Assembly (NCBI RefSeq): GCF_009720365.1
Contig: NZ_WBZD01000038.1
Location: 115,421 to 179,420, forward strand
Origin: Catellatospora paridis
GTDB lineage: Bacteria > Actinomycetota > Actinomycetes > Mycobacteriales > Micromonosporaceae
Reading direction: 5' to 3'
Length of the DNA stretch: 64,000 nt
Positions 54,204 to 62,459 of this stretch are shown in pieces. Each line of letters begins with the position of its first letter. The first letter of the stretch is position 1. The position numbers were made by a program, and so were the translations under genes. The notes under the pieces are model-generated. The model saw only the letters and a list, made by a program, of their open reading frames with translations. It did no database searches and was not told where the DNA came from.

Positions 54204-55004
54204 GTGAAGAGTTCCAACCCGGTGCTCAGCCGCATCAGTGCGGCGGCGCAGCAGCCCCGGTATACCGTGCCGGGCCAGGGCGCCCCGGCGGGTTACCCGG
54301 CGGACGGCGGTTACCCGGAGGTCGTCCAGTCCGGACACGTCGACCGGATGACCCTCGATGACGTGGTCGTCAAGACCGTGACGCTGATCGCGCTGACCGC
54401 GATCTCCGCGGCGATCTCGGCGGCCGTCGTGCCGTGGGAGGCGCTCTCGCCGGTCTGGTACACCTCGATGTTCGTCGGGGTCGCGATCGGCCTGGTCATC
54501 TCGTTCGCCCAGGTGACCAACCCGATCGTGATCTGCGCATACGCCGTCATCGAGGGCGTTTTCCTCGGCGTGGTGAGCAAGCTCTACAACCACGTCTTCG
54601 AGGGCATCGTCACGCAGGCGGTCATCGCCACGCTCGGGGTGTTCCTGATCATGGCTGCGCTGTACAAGCTCAAGATCGTGCGGGCCACCCCGAAGTTCAT
54701 GAAGGTGGTCATCGGGGCCGCGGCCGGTCTGGCCATCGTCATCGTCGCCAACTTCGTGATCAGCATGATCACCGGCGTGGCGGGCCCGCTGCGTGACGGC
54801 GGCGGCATCGCGATCATCTTCTCGCTGGTCTGCATCGTCATCGCCGCGCTGATGTTCGTGGTCAACTTCAAGCAGATCGAGGACGGCATCGCCGCCGGGC
54901 TGCCCCGCAAGTACGGCTGGCTCGGCGCGTTCGGCATCCTCGTCGAGCTCATCTGGCTCTACCTGGAGATCCTGCGCCTGATCTCCTACTTCTCGGAAGA
55001 CTGA
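54204..55004 (+). CDS. Bax inhibitor-1/YccA family membrane protein
   Basis: 266 residues: a 55-residue hydrophilic start, then seven hydrophobic segments, with the family pattern in the last loops (FKQIEDGIAAGLPRKYGWLGAFG near 225-247, where Asp and the K/R residues form the pH-sensing site of BsYetJ-like channels). Related proteins are calcium leak channels or protease-interacting factors. GTG 54204 with GGAGGAGG some 12-20 bases upstream. Followed by two terminator hairpins. Confidence 0.92.
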   Translation: MKSSNPVLSRISAAAQQPRYTVPGQGAPAGYPADGGYPEVVQSGHVDRMTLDDVVVKTVTLIALTAISAAISAAVVPWEALSPVWYTSMFVGVAIGLVISFAQVTNPIVICAYAVIEGVFLGVVSKLYNHVFEGIVTQAVIATLGVFLIMAALYKLKIVRATPKFMKVVIGAAAGLAIVIVANFVISMITGVAGPLRDGGGIAIIFSLVCIVIAALMFVVNFKQIEDGIAAGLPRKYGWLGAFGILVELIWLYLEILRLISYFSED

Positions 55005-55006
55005 CC

Positions 55007-55076
55007 GGTGCGCCCCGAGCGGGGCGCACCCGACCACCGCCGCCCCGGGGACTGCCCCGGGGCGGCGGTCCGTTTT
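55007..55076 (+). terminator. Double terminator after the Bax-inhibitor gene
   Basis: First hairpin: 10-base perfect arms 55007-55016 and 55021-55030. Second: 15-base perfect arms 55036-55050 and 55055-55069, loop ACTG, followed by CCGTTTT. The second is a textbook intrinsic terminator. Confidence 0.92.
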
Positions 55077-55098
55077 CCCGGCCGGGACAATCGGTGGC

Positions 55099-55395
55099 GT
55101 GAGCATCGAGCAGCTGGCGCGCGCCGTCGACCTCCTGGACAACCAGGTCGGACACTGGACCCCGGCGCGCTGGCGCGACCAGGGCGAACCGTTGCACAAG
55201 CTGATCCAGCGCCTCGCCGACCAGGCCGCGGACCTCTCCGGCGCCCCGCGCCGCGACGTGCCCCGGCTGTCCGATCTGGCCCTGCCCGACCAGCTCAAGG
55301 TCGTCGTCGCCGACCTCGCCGCCGCGGCCCCACCCGACGAGATCACCTCAGCCGCCGCCGACGAGATCGCCGCCCTCCGCCACACCCTCACCTGA
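55099..55395 (+). CDS. Small hypothetical protein
   Basis: 98 residues from GTG 55099, helical throughout, with no membrane segment. WTPARWRDQGEPLHKLIQRLADQAADL in the first half (split here by its helix breaks) and LPDQLKVVVADLAAA in the second recall short actinobacterial orphan proteins. Codon bias is like that of real genes (high GC at third positions). No function can be given. Its stop is followed two bases later by repeat R1. Confidence 0.7.
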   Translation: MSIEQLARAVDLLDNQVGHWTPARWRDQGEPLHKLIQRLADQAADLSGAPRRDVPRLSDLALPDQLKVVVADLAAAAPPDEITSAAADEIAALRHTLT

Positions 55396-55397
55396 CG

Positions 55398-55449
55398 AAG
55401 GAAGGGCACCTTCTTAACGGAATCCGTGGAGGAAGGTGCCCTTCTTGAC
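55398..55449. repeat. R1 repeat, inverted double copy
   Basis: One copy (55399-55419) reads opposite to those at 2282-2333, and a second (from 55432) is inverted to it, so GAAGGGCACCTTC and GAAGGTGCCCTTC form perfect 13-base arms around 18 bases. It lies between the convergent stops of the small hypothetical gene and the thiolase. Confidence 0.85.
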
Positions 55450-55479
55450 AGCCCACCGGGCGTGGGGTGCGGGGGTGGG

Positions 55480-56727
55480 TCAGGAGAGGCGCTCGATGAC
55501 CATCGCCATGCCCTGGCCGCCGCCGACACACATGGTCTCCAGGCCGATGCTCTTGTCGTGCCACTGCAGGTTGTTGATCAGCGTGCCGGTGATGCGGGCG
55601 CCGGTCATGCCGAACGGGTGACCGACGGCGATCGCCCCGCCCATCACGTTCACCTTCTCCAGCGGCAGGCCCAGCTCGCGATACGACGGGATGACCTGGG
55701 CCGCGAAGGCCTCGTTGATCTCGGCGAGGTCGACGTCGTCGATGGTCATGCCGGCCCGCTTGAGCGCCTGGCGGGTCGCCTCGACCGGGCCGATGCCCAT
55801 GATCTCGGGGCTCATCGCGGTGACGCCGGTGGACACGATCCGCGCCAGCGGGGTGAGCCCGAGCTCGCGGGCCCGGCTGTCACTCATGATCACGACCGCG
55901 GCCGCGCCGTCGTTGAGCGGGCAGCAGTTGCCTGCGGTGATCCGGCCGTCGGGGCGGAACACCGGCTTCAGCCCGGCGGTGCCCTCGAGCGTCACTCCCG
56001 CCCGGGGGCCGTCGTCCTGGCTGACCACGGTGCCGTCGGGCAGCGTCACCGGGGTGATCTCGCGGGCCCAGAAGCCGTTCTTGATCGCCTGCTCGGCGAG
56101 GTTCTGCGACCGTACGCCGAAGGAGTCCATGTCCGCCCGGGTCACCCCGTGCAGTTGGGCCAGGTTCTCGGCGGTCTGGCCCATGGTCAGGTAGATGTCG
56201 GGCAGCTCGCCGGCCTCGCGGGGGTCGGTCCAGTCCTGGGTGCCGGCTCCGGCGCGCTGCACGGAGCGGGCCTGGGCCGCGTCGAAGCGCGGGTTGTTCC
56301 AGCTCCCGCCGACGGCGGCCGCGGCGTCCGGGGGCAGCCAGTCGGAGTTGCCCCGGGCATACCGGGACACCATCTCGACGCCCGCCGAGATGAAGACGTC
56401 GCCCTCGCCCGCCTTGATCGCGTGGAACGCCATCCGGCTGGTCTGCAGCGAGGACGCGCAGTAACGGGTGACCGTGGCGGCGGGCAGCGAGTCCAGGCCG
56501 AGCAGGGTGGAGACCACCTTGCCCATGTTGAAGCCCTGCTCGCCGCCGGGCAGGCCGCAGCCCAGGTAGAGGTCGTCGATCTCGGCCGGGTCCAGGGCCG
56601 GGATCTTGTCCAGGGCGGCCTGGATGATGGTGGCGGTGAGGTCGTCCGCGCGCAGGTCCTTCAGGGAGCCCTTGCCGGCCCGGCCGATGGGGGACCGGGC
56701 GGTGGCGACGATGACAGCATCTGACAT
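55480..56727 (-). CDS. Acetyl-CoA C-acyltransferase (thiolase)
   Basis: 415 residues. The acyl-accepting Cys is Cys90 in TRYCASSLQT; the second motif NEAFAAQ (about 345), GGAIAVGHPFGMTGAR (His, about 370) and the final CVGGGQGMAMVIE (second Cys) complete the active site. The family makes or breaks the 3-ketoacyl-CoA bond; the close FadA form with NxxHPxG variants suggests beta-oxidation, but a biosynthetic role is possible. ATG 56727, alone in its unit. Confidence 0.95.
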   Translation of the reverse strand: MSDAVIVATARSPIGRAGKGSLKDLRADDLTATIIQAALDKIPALDPAEIDDLYLGCGLPGGEQGFNMGKVVSTLLGLDSLPAATVTRYCASSLQTSRMAFHAIKAGEGDVFISAGVEMVSRYARGNSDWLPPDAAAAVGGSWNNPRFDAAQARSVQRAGAGTQDWTDPREAGELPDIYLTMGQTAENLAQLHGVTRADMDSFGVRSQNLAEQAIKNGFWAREITPVTLPDGTVVSQDDGPRAGVTLEGTAGLKPVFRPDGRITAGNCCPLNDGAAAVVIMSDSRARELGLTPLARIVSTGVTAMSPEIMGIGPVEATRQALKRAGMTIDDVDLAEINEAFAAQVIPSYRELGLPLEKVNVMGGAIAVGHPFGMTGARITGTLINNLQWHDKSIGLETMCVGGGQGMAMVIERLS

Positions 56728-56809
56728 GAACGAACGTTAACTCGCCGGTAACTTGCCCCACCAGACCGGGTGAGAAAGTCATCAGCCTGCCGCGGAGCGC
56801 GACCGCGGG

Positions 56810-57613
56810 TCAGGGCAGGCGGGGGATTACTCCGGCGGCGTGGGCGACGGCCGGGAGCAGGGCGTACGCCCACACCCGGTAGCCGTCCGCGGAAGGGTGG
56901 TAGCGGTCGACGGACAGCGTGTTCGGGTCGGCGCGGAACACCGGGCCGGTCTCGGCGGCCAGGTCCACCACGGCCCCGCCGGCGGCGTGCACGGCGCGCA
57001 CCTGCGCCCGTGCCACCCGGCGCCCCAGGAAGCCGACGACCTGGCGCAGCGGCGGCGCGATGGCGCGGGCCGCGCCCAGATCGGGGCAGGTGCCCACGAC
57101 GACCTCGACCCCGGCCTCACGCAGCCGGCGCACCGCCGCCCCCAGGTAGGCCGCCGCGTCCGCCGGGCGGCGCAGCGTGATCGCGTCGTTGCCGCCGACC
57201 AGGATCACCGCGACGTCCGGGCGGTCGCCCAGCAGGCACCGGGCCACCTGGGTGGCCAGGTCCGACGAGCGGGACCCGGCGACGCCGACGCTGGACAGCG
57301 CCACGGCCTGCACCGGGCCGCCCTTGCCGGACTCGCCTCCGGACAGCAGCGCGGCCAGCTGGCCGCCGACGGTGTCGGCGACCCGGTCCACGCCGACGCC
57401 CAGGGCGGCGGAGTCGCCGAGCATGACCAGCCGCAGCGGGGTGGCGTTGTCCGCGCCCACGGTGGTGCGCAGCGCGAGGCCCAGCCCCGGCTTGGCGTAC
57501 CGGCGGCTGCGCGCCACCACCGCCTCGGCCGCCAGCAGCGCCGCGCCGCCCACCGTGCCCGCGATGAGCGTGATCGCGGCGGCCTTCCCGATCCTCCGTG
57601 CCACCGAACTCAT
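56810..57613 (-). CDS. SGNH/GDSL hydrolase, second of a tandem pair
   Basis: 267 residues. An N-terminal membrane anchor or signal (AAAITLIAGTVGGAALLAAEA, split over about 10-30) is followed by the SGNH blocks: LVMLGDSAALG (Ser about 66), GVAGSRSSDL (Gly), LVGGNDAI (Asn), and SVDRYHPSADG (Asp and His). It probably removes acyl groups from a lipid or cell-wall sugar outside the membrane. ATG 57613 overlaps the upstream paralogue's stop by ATGA. Confidence 0.9.
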   Translation of the reverse strand: MSSVARRIGKAAAITLIAGTVGGAALLAAEAVVARSRRYAKPGLGLALRTTVGADNATPLRLVMLGDSAALGVGVDRVADTVGGQLAALLSGGESGKGGPVQAVALSSVGVAGSRSSDLATQVARCLLGDRPDVAVILVGGNDAITLRRPADAAAYLGAAVRRLREAGVEVVVGTCPDLGAARAIAPPLRQVVGFLGRRVARAQVRAVHAAGGAVVDLAAETGPVFRADPNTLSVDRYHPSADGYRVWAYALLPAVAHAAGVIPRLP

Positions 57614-58671
57614 GCCTGCTCCACTACGTTCGCCCGGTCTGCCAGGCCGGCTGGAGCCTCGCCCTGGCGGACGACCTCCCACATGCGGCGGCGCAGCTGC
57701 GCCCACCGGCCGGCCGGGCCGCGATCACGGCCGTCGACGCGTACGCCGCTCACCTCGGTGCCGGCGTGGCGCGCCGCCTCGACCGCGGCCTGTGGCAGCG
57801 ACCGTACCCCGTCCACGGCGGTTCGTGCGCCCGCTTCCACGCGCTGTGGTCCGGCGGGGCTGCGCAGGGCGGCCACCACCGTCGGCAGCAGCACCGACGC
57901 GGCCAGCGCGTAGCCCTCCGCGGACGGGTGGAAGCGGTCCCGGGCGAACAGCCGGTGCGGCTGCGCGGAGAACGTCGGCCCGAGCAGCTCGCCCAGGGAC
58001 ACGGTGCGGCCCCCGGCCTCCACCACGGCGACGGTCTGCGCCGCGGCGAGCTGGCGGCTCCAGCTGCGGGCCAGCCAGCGCAGCGGGGGCCGGATGGGCT
58101 GCACCGCGCCGAGGTCGGGGCAGGTGCCCACGACGACGGTGGCACCGGCCTCGCGCAGCCGCCGCACCGAGTCGGCGAGGTGGCGTACGGACGCGGCCTG
58201 CCCGGCCCGGTGGGTGATGTCGTTGGCTCCGATCAGGATCACGGCCAGGTCGGGACGCAGTTCGAGAGCCTCTTCCACCTGGTGCACCAGCATTCCCGAG
58301 GTCGCGCCGACCACGGCCAGGCTGTGCAGCCGCACCGGCCTTTCCAGACGCCGGGACAGCCCGGTGGCGATCAGCGCGGCAGGGGTCTGCCGGGCCCGCA
58401 GCGCGCCGAACCCGGCCGCCGAGGAGTCGCCGAGCATGGCCATGTGCACCGGCTCGCCGCCGAACCGGCCGCCGTAGAGGCCGTCCGAGCGCGGCGGCGG
58501 GGCCTGCGCGATGGGGATGGTGCGCCGGGCGGCCTCGACCTGGCCGAGCAGCACCCCGACGGTGGCCAGGCCGAGCGCGGTCAGCGCCCCTCCGCCGTAG
58601 ACGGCCAGCCGGGCCAGATCCCTGCCGCGACGCTGTGCCGCGGTGGCGCTCAGCGCAGTACGCTCGCTCAT
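57610..58671 (-). CDS. SGNH/GDSL hydrolase, first of a tandem pair
   Basis: 353 residues with a single N-terminal membrane segment (about 22-45) and the same four SGNH blocks: MAMLGDSSAAG (Ser about 82), GATSGMLVHQ, LIGANDITHR, FARDRFHPSAEG. Stretches such as VVVGTCPDLGA and RLREAG are shared with the next gene, showing an old tandem duplication. About 70 extra residues at the C-terminus are Arg/Ala-rich. ATG 58671 overlaps the stop of a 31-codon mini-ORF. Confidence 0.9.
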   Translation of the reverse strand: MSERTALSATAAQRRGRDLARLAVYGGGALTALGLATVGVLLGQVEAARRTIPIAQAPPPRSDGLYGGRFGGEPVHMAMLGDSSAAGFGALRARQTPAALIATGLSRRLERPVRLHSLAVVGATSGMLVHQVEEALELRPDLAVILIGANDITHRAGQAASVRHLADSVRRLREAGATVVVGTCPDLGAVQPIRPPLRWLARSWSRQLAAAQTVAVVEAGGRTVSLGELLGPTFSAQPHRLFARDRFHPSAEGYALAASVLLPTVVAALRSPAGPQRVEAGARTAVDGVRSLPQAAVEAARHAGTEVSGVRVDGRDRGPAGRWAQLRRRMWEVVRQGEAPAGLADRANVVEQA

Positions 58672-58763
58672 AGTGAACCCGCCTCACTCGGGAGACCCGT
58701 CGGGGAATCCTCTCTGAGGCTCCTACGTACCCAGCGGATCGTCAGCTGGTAACGCTCGCTCAT
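58668..58763 (-). other. 31-codon mini-ORF before the SGNH pair
   Basis: ATG 58763 opens MSERYQLTIRWVRRS and ends GLPSEAGSL, with its TGA overlapping ATG 58671 (ATGA). Both it and the following gene begin with ATGAGCGAGCG. It may be a coupled leader peptide. It lacks the conserved DERSEE end of the other junction mini-ORFs and has no ribosome site of its own. Confidence 0.35.
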
Positions 58764-58807
58764 GCGAGAAAGGTAGCGCTCTTCGGTTGCGCTCGGATGG
58801 AGGCGAG

Positions 58808-59176
58808 ATGGGACGCACATTGCGTCGTACCGCAGCGTTCACTGCGCTGTGGAAGGCACTCATCACGGGAAACGGCAGCAACGCCAGCTTGGCGGACCGG
58901 TTGGGCGCGATGCCGCGCATGGTGCTGGCCACGCTGCGCGGCCGGTACGACGGCTTGGGCAGGATCATGGCGATCACCGCGGCCACGGTGTACGTGGTCT
59001 CCCCGATCGACATGGTTCCCGAGGCGTTCCTCCTGGTGCTCGGCCTGGCCGACGACGTGATCATCGTCAGCTGGATCGCCGGGGCACTGATCAGCGAGAC
59101 CGATCGCTTCCTCATGTGGGAGAACGGCGTCAAGGCGCCCGTCGGCGGTCCGGTCATCGACGGCGACGTCGCTTAA
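58808..59176 (+). CDS. DUF1232 membrane protein
   Basis: 122 residues. The DUF1232 hallmark is VVSPIDMVPEAFLLVLGLADD near 70-92 (DLIPD-like turn between two helices), followed by a second helix VIIVSWIAGALI. Small, probably membrane-attached; function of the family is not settled. ATG 58808 has GGAGG six bases upstream. Divergent from the SGNH pair and 31 bases ahead of cbs. Confidence 0.9.
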   Translation: MGRTLRRTAAFTALWKALITGNGSNASLADRLGAMPRMVLATLRGRYDGLGRIMAITAATVYVVSPIDMVPEAFLLVLGLADDVIIVSWIAGALISETDRFLMWENGVKAPVGGPVIDGDVA

Positions 59177-59195
59177 CGGGGATTAACCGCCGGTC

Positions 59196-59201
59196 TACGC
59201 T
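59196..59201 (+). promoter_or_regulatory. Leaderless -10 hexamer for cbs
   Basis: TACGCT ends 6 bases before GTG 59208; no ribosome site is seen. Confidence 0.5.
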
Positions 59202-59207
59202 TGACGC

Positions 59208-60581
59208 GTGCGCTACTACGAGAACGTCGTCGAGCTGATCGGTAACACCCCGCTGGTCAAGCTCCGGAATGTCACCGATCCCGGCGGCCCCACCGTGCTC
59301 GCCAAGGTCGAATATATGAACCCGGGCGGGTCGGTCAAGGACCGCATCGCCGTGCGGATGGTCGAGGCGGCCGAGCGGGACGGCCTGCTCAAGCCCGGCG
59401 GCACCATCGTCGAGCCGACCAGTGGCAACACCGGGGTCGGGCTGGCGCTGGTCGCCCAGCTCAAGGGGTACAAGTGCGTCTTCGTCTGCCCCGACAAGGT
59501 CAGCGAGGACAAGCAGAACGTGCTGCGGGCGTACGGCGCCGAGGTCGTGGTCTGCCCGACCGCGGTCGCGCCCGAGGACCCGCGGTCCTACTACAACGTC
59601 TCGGACCGGCTGGCCCGTGAGATCCCGGGCGCGTGGAAGCCGAACCAGTACTCGAACCCGAACAACCCGCTCTCGCACTACGAGCAGACCGGCCCGGAGC
59701 TGTGGGAGCAGACCGACGGCCGGATCACGCACTTCGTGGCAGGCGTCGGCACCGGTGGCACCATCAGCGGCATCGGCCGCTACCTCAAGGAGGTCTCCCA
59801 GGGCCGCGTGAAGATCATCGGCGCGGACCCGGAGGGCTCGGTCTACTCCGGCGGCACCGGGCGGCCGTACCTGGTCGAGGGCGTCGGCGAGGACTTCTGG
59901 CCGGAGACCTACGACCGGACCGTATGCGACGAGATCGTCGAGGTCACCGACAAGGAGTCGTTCGCGATGACCCGGCGGCTGGCCCGCGAGGAGGGCCTGC
60001 TGGTCGGCGGCTCCTGCGGGATGGCCGCGGTCGCCGCGCTGAAGGTCGCTGCCCAGGCCGGGCCGGACGACGTGGTCGTGGTGCTGCTGCCCGACGGCGG
60101 CCGCGGCTACCTGTCGAAGCTGTTCAACGACGATTGGATGGCCCGCTACGGCTTCCTGCGCACGGACGAGCACGGCGCGACCGTCGCCGACATCCTCACC
60201 GCCAAGTCGCACACCAAGGGCGCGCTGCCGGAGCTGATCCACGTGCACCCGACCGAGACCGTGCGCGACGCCATCGACATCATGCGCGAGTACGGCGTCT
60301 CCCAGCTGCCGGTGCTGAAGGCAGAACCGCCCGTCGTCACCGGTGAGGTGGCCGGGGCGGTGGCCGAGAAGGACCTGCTGGACGCGCTGTTCACCGGCGC
60401 GGCCGCGCTGCACGACCCGCTGGACCGGCACGTCGGCCCGGCGCTGCCGATGATCGGCGGCGGCCAGCCGGTGGCCGAGATCGTGGCGCTGCTGGAGAAG
60501 GCCGACGCGGCGATGGTCCTGATCGACGGCAAGCCCCATGGTGTGCTCACCCGCCAGGACCTGCTGGCCCAGCTGGGCTGA
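59208..60581 (+). CDS. cbs: Cystathionine beta-synthase
   Basis: 457 residues. Condenses serine with homocysteine in the transsulfuration route, using PLP. The PLP lysine is in PGGSVKDRIAVRM (about Lys43), with the substrate loop EPTSGNTGVG near 67-76 and the phosphate loop GVGTGGTISGIGRY near 181-194. Two CBS domains (about 335-457, ILTAKSHTKGALPELIHVHP, then HDPLDRHVGPALPMIGG) would bind an adenosyl effector. Presence of these domains separates it from CysK. Probably leaderless. Confidence 0.95.
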   Translation: MRYYENVVELIGNTPLVKLRNVTDPGGPTVLAKVEYMNPGGSVKDRIAVRMVEAAERDGLLKPGGTIVEPTSGNTGVGLALVAQLKGYKCVFVCPDKVSEDKQNVLRAYGAEVVVCPTAVAPEDPRSYYNVSDRLAREIPGAWKPNQYSNPNNPLSHYEQTGPELWEQTDGRITHFVAGVGTGGTISGIGRYLKEVSQGRVKIIGADPEGSVYSGGTGRPYLVEGVGEDFWPETYDRTVCDEIVEVTDKESFAMTRRLAREEGLLVGGSCGMAAVAALKVAAQAGPDDVVVVLLPDGGRGYLSKLFNDDWMARYGFLRTDEHGATVADILTAKSHTKGALPELIHVHPTETVRDAIDIMREYGVSQLPVLKAEPPVVTGEVAGAVAEKDLLDALFTGAAALHDPLDRHVGPALPMIGGGQPVAEIVALLEKADAAMVLIDGKPHGVLTRQDLLAQLG

Positions 60582-60588
60582 GCCGACG

Positions 60589-60623
60589 GTGGTGCGGAGC
60601 TCTCGTGGCGGGCTCCGCACCAC
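60589..60623 (+). terminator. Terminator after cbs
   Basis: Perfect 12-base arms (60589-60600 and 60612-60623) with an 11-base loop, eight bases after the stop. No T run. Confidence 0.8.
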
Positions 60624-60695
60624 GCGGCACCGGGTCGGACAGTCATGCCGGTGTGTCGGAAACGCCACTTTCACGATCGACGTGCGGCGGCGGGC

Positions 60696-60701
60696 TACCC
60701 T
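60696..60701 (+). promoter_or_regulatory. Leaderless -10 hexamer for the choice-of-anchor-A gene
   Basis: TACCCT ends 6 bases before ATG 60708; no ribosome site lies between. Confidence 0.5.
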
Positions 60702-60707
60702 CCGGAC

Positions 60708-61733
60708 ATGCGGAGGCCGAACGCGCTGAGCCGCTGGGTGCGCCGGAGTGCCGGCGCGCCTGGACGAGCCGTGCGCGGGGTGCTGCTCACGCTGCCGCTG
60801 GCGCTGGTGCTCGCCACCGCGCCCGCCCGTGCGGGCGCGCCGGCCCCGGATCCGGTGGACCTCGAACGGTCGATGTCGCTGGCCACCTGTGCCCCCAACG
60901 TCGACCTGCGCGGCCCCGACGGCCAGCCGCTGCCCCGCCCGCTGGCACGCGGCGTCCGGGCGCTGCTGTACCTGCGCCAGGACCAGACGAACGTGCTCAC
61001 CCTGCGCTCGGGCGAGCTCAACCGGATCGCCGAACTGATCCTCGCCACGCCGCCCACCGAGTCCGCGCCGCTGCTGGTGAACGTGGACACCCGGCTGGTC
61101 GACGACCGCGTGGCCTGGGTCGTGCCCCGGGTGACCGACATCGGCGGCGGCCCGGTCGACAGCGTGGTCTGGCACTTCCCCAGTGCGGTGCGCATCCTGG
61201 TGACCGGTCCGCAGGCCCCCGGCGTGATCTTCGCCCCGCGGGCCGAGGTGCTCGTCGCACCGAGCCCACCGCCCTCGCCGAGCCCTTCGCCCAGCCCGTC
61301 GCCCGTGCCCAGCCTGTCGCCGGCCGCCCCGCCGTCACCCTCCGGATCCCGGGCGCCCGCGGGCCCGGTCGGGGGGCCGCCCGCCGAGCCGGGACTGCTC
61401 CTGGCGGCCGCCCGGCCGGTGGCCATGCGGGCCGTCCCGCCGGCGGTGCGCGCCGCCCCCGTCGTGCTGCCCGCCGGGCTGGACTGCGCTCCGCCGCCGT
61501 CGGCCTCGCCGAGCCCGTCGGCCACCGCGGACCCCAGCCCCGCGCCGGGGTCGGGCGTTCCCGAGCCGGGCGCAACCGTTTCGGCGGTGGCGTCGGCCAA
61601 GCCGGTGAGTGAGCGGCTGACGGCACTGGCGTCACGCCCTGTTACGTGGTTCGGGGTCGCCGGGTTGTTGCTGGGGCTGGCCCTGCTTATCGCAGTTGTC
61701 GCTGGTAGTCGGGCACGTCGCAGGTTCCGTTAG
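60708..61733 (+). CDS. Choice-of-anchor-A-like surface protein
   Basis: 341 residues. Signal peptide (LLTLPLALVLATAPARA, cleaved near 42), an outer domain like the C-terminal part of choice-of-anchor-A proteins (NRIAELILATPPTESAPLLVN region, VVWHFPSAVRILVTG, GVIFAPRAEVLVAPSP), two Pro/Ser tracts (about 185-215, 262-285), and a final membrane segment (about 312-334) with a basic tail RARRRFR. No LPxTG sortase signal. It should stand at the cell surface, tied to the membrane. Leaderless ATG 60708. Confidence 0.82.
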   Translation: MRRPNALSRWVRRSAGAPGRAVRGVLLTLPLALVLATAPARAGAPAPDPVDLERSMSLATCAPNVDLRGPDGQPLPRPLARGVRALLYLRQDQTNVLTLRSGELNRIAELILATPPTESAPLLVNVDTRLVDDRVAWVVPRVTDIGGGPVDSVVWHFPSAVRILVTGPQAPGVIFAPRAEVLVAPSPPPSPSPSPSPSPVPSLSPAAPPSPSGSRAPAGPVGGPPAEPGLLLAAARPVAMRAVPPAVRAAPVVLPAGLDCAPPPSASPSPSATADPSPAPGSGVPEPGATVSAVASAKPVSERLTALASRPVTWFGVAGLLLGLALLIAVVAGSRARRRFR

Positions 61734-61835
61734 CCCGTTTCGGCGGCAGTCGCACAGCCTGTGCGACTGGTCTGCTTGTGGCGAGTGTTGACTAAGCGTA
61801 CGGAAGCGGCAGTGCTACCGAGGGGAGAGTGGATC

Positions 61836-62174
61836 GTGGTCACCGTCGACCATGCACCACCCACCGAGACCAGCCACATCGAACCCTCCGACATAACCGA
61901 CCACCTGCTGTGGCGCGACGCGCAGCAGATGCTGGGGCGGCACAACAGACCTGACGACGATCATCTCTGCAACTGGTGCGGTCAGCATTGGCCGTGCCCG
62001 CCACGAAAGCTGGCCGAGCGCGCGGAAGCCGCGGCCAGCAGGCACTGGCGGGAGGCCTGGACCGTGCGGCACGACATCAACGGGATGCGTTCCCTGCCCG
62101 CCTGGCGTGCCGACCTTGGCGAGCGTGGCGGCTCCATCATGCGAAACGGCACCCGCAGGGGCCTCTTCGACTAA
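61836..62174 (+). CDS. Small Cys/Trp-rich protein, putative zinc-binding
   Basis: 112 residues. The centre CNWCGQHWPCPPRKLAERAEA (split: Cys pair, then His, Trp and a third Cys) looks like a metal-binding knuckle followed by a helix. Small proteins of this pattern are frequent in Micromonosporaceae and Streptomyces, often close to mobile or regulatory genes; none has a known role to my knowledge. GTG 61836 has GAGGGGAG upstream and is preferred to earlier starts at 61761. Confidence 0.7.
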   Translation: MVTVDHAPPTETSHIEPSDITDHLLWRDAQQMLGRHNRPDDDHLCNWCGQHWPCPPRKLAERAEAAASRHWREAWTVRHDINGMRSLPAWRADLGERGGSIMRNGTRRGLFD

Positions 62175-62459
62175 CCAACCACAGGGTGTTCCGATGCCCC
62201 GCCGTCCCCCGGCACGTGGTCATCGGGCCCCGTCCCAGCGGCGACGCCGTTGCGCTCCGCCAGCGTAGGCGTGCCGCGTGCATCTGTACGGCTGATCGGG
62301 AGTCGACATGCCTCCGTCGACTCCAAGCGCCTCCGGCCAGGCGTTCTCCCCAGTCGTACGGATGCGTCAGTGGGCGAGGGTACGTGGTCTCCGGTTCCCC
62401 GCAGTCCGGTCACGTACCCTCGCCCCGAACCGTTTCCGGGCAAGGGCAGGCCGTTCCGG
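62175..62459. other. 285-base gap with two palindromes
   Basis: No coding region. It contains AGTCGAC/GTCGACT (62301-62322, 8-base centre) and perfect 15-base arms at 62372-62386 and 62411-62425 around 24 bases. The larger one sits 35 bases beyond the RNase Z stop on its downstream side and is a likely terminator for rnz. Confidence 0.6.
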
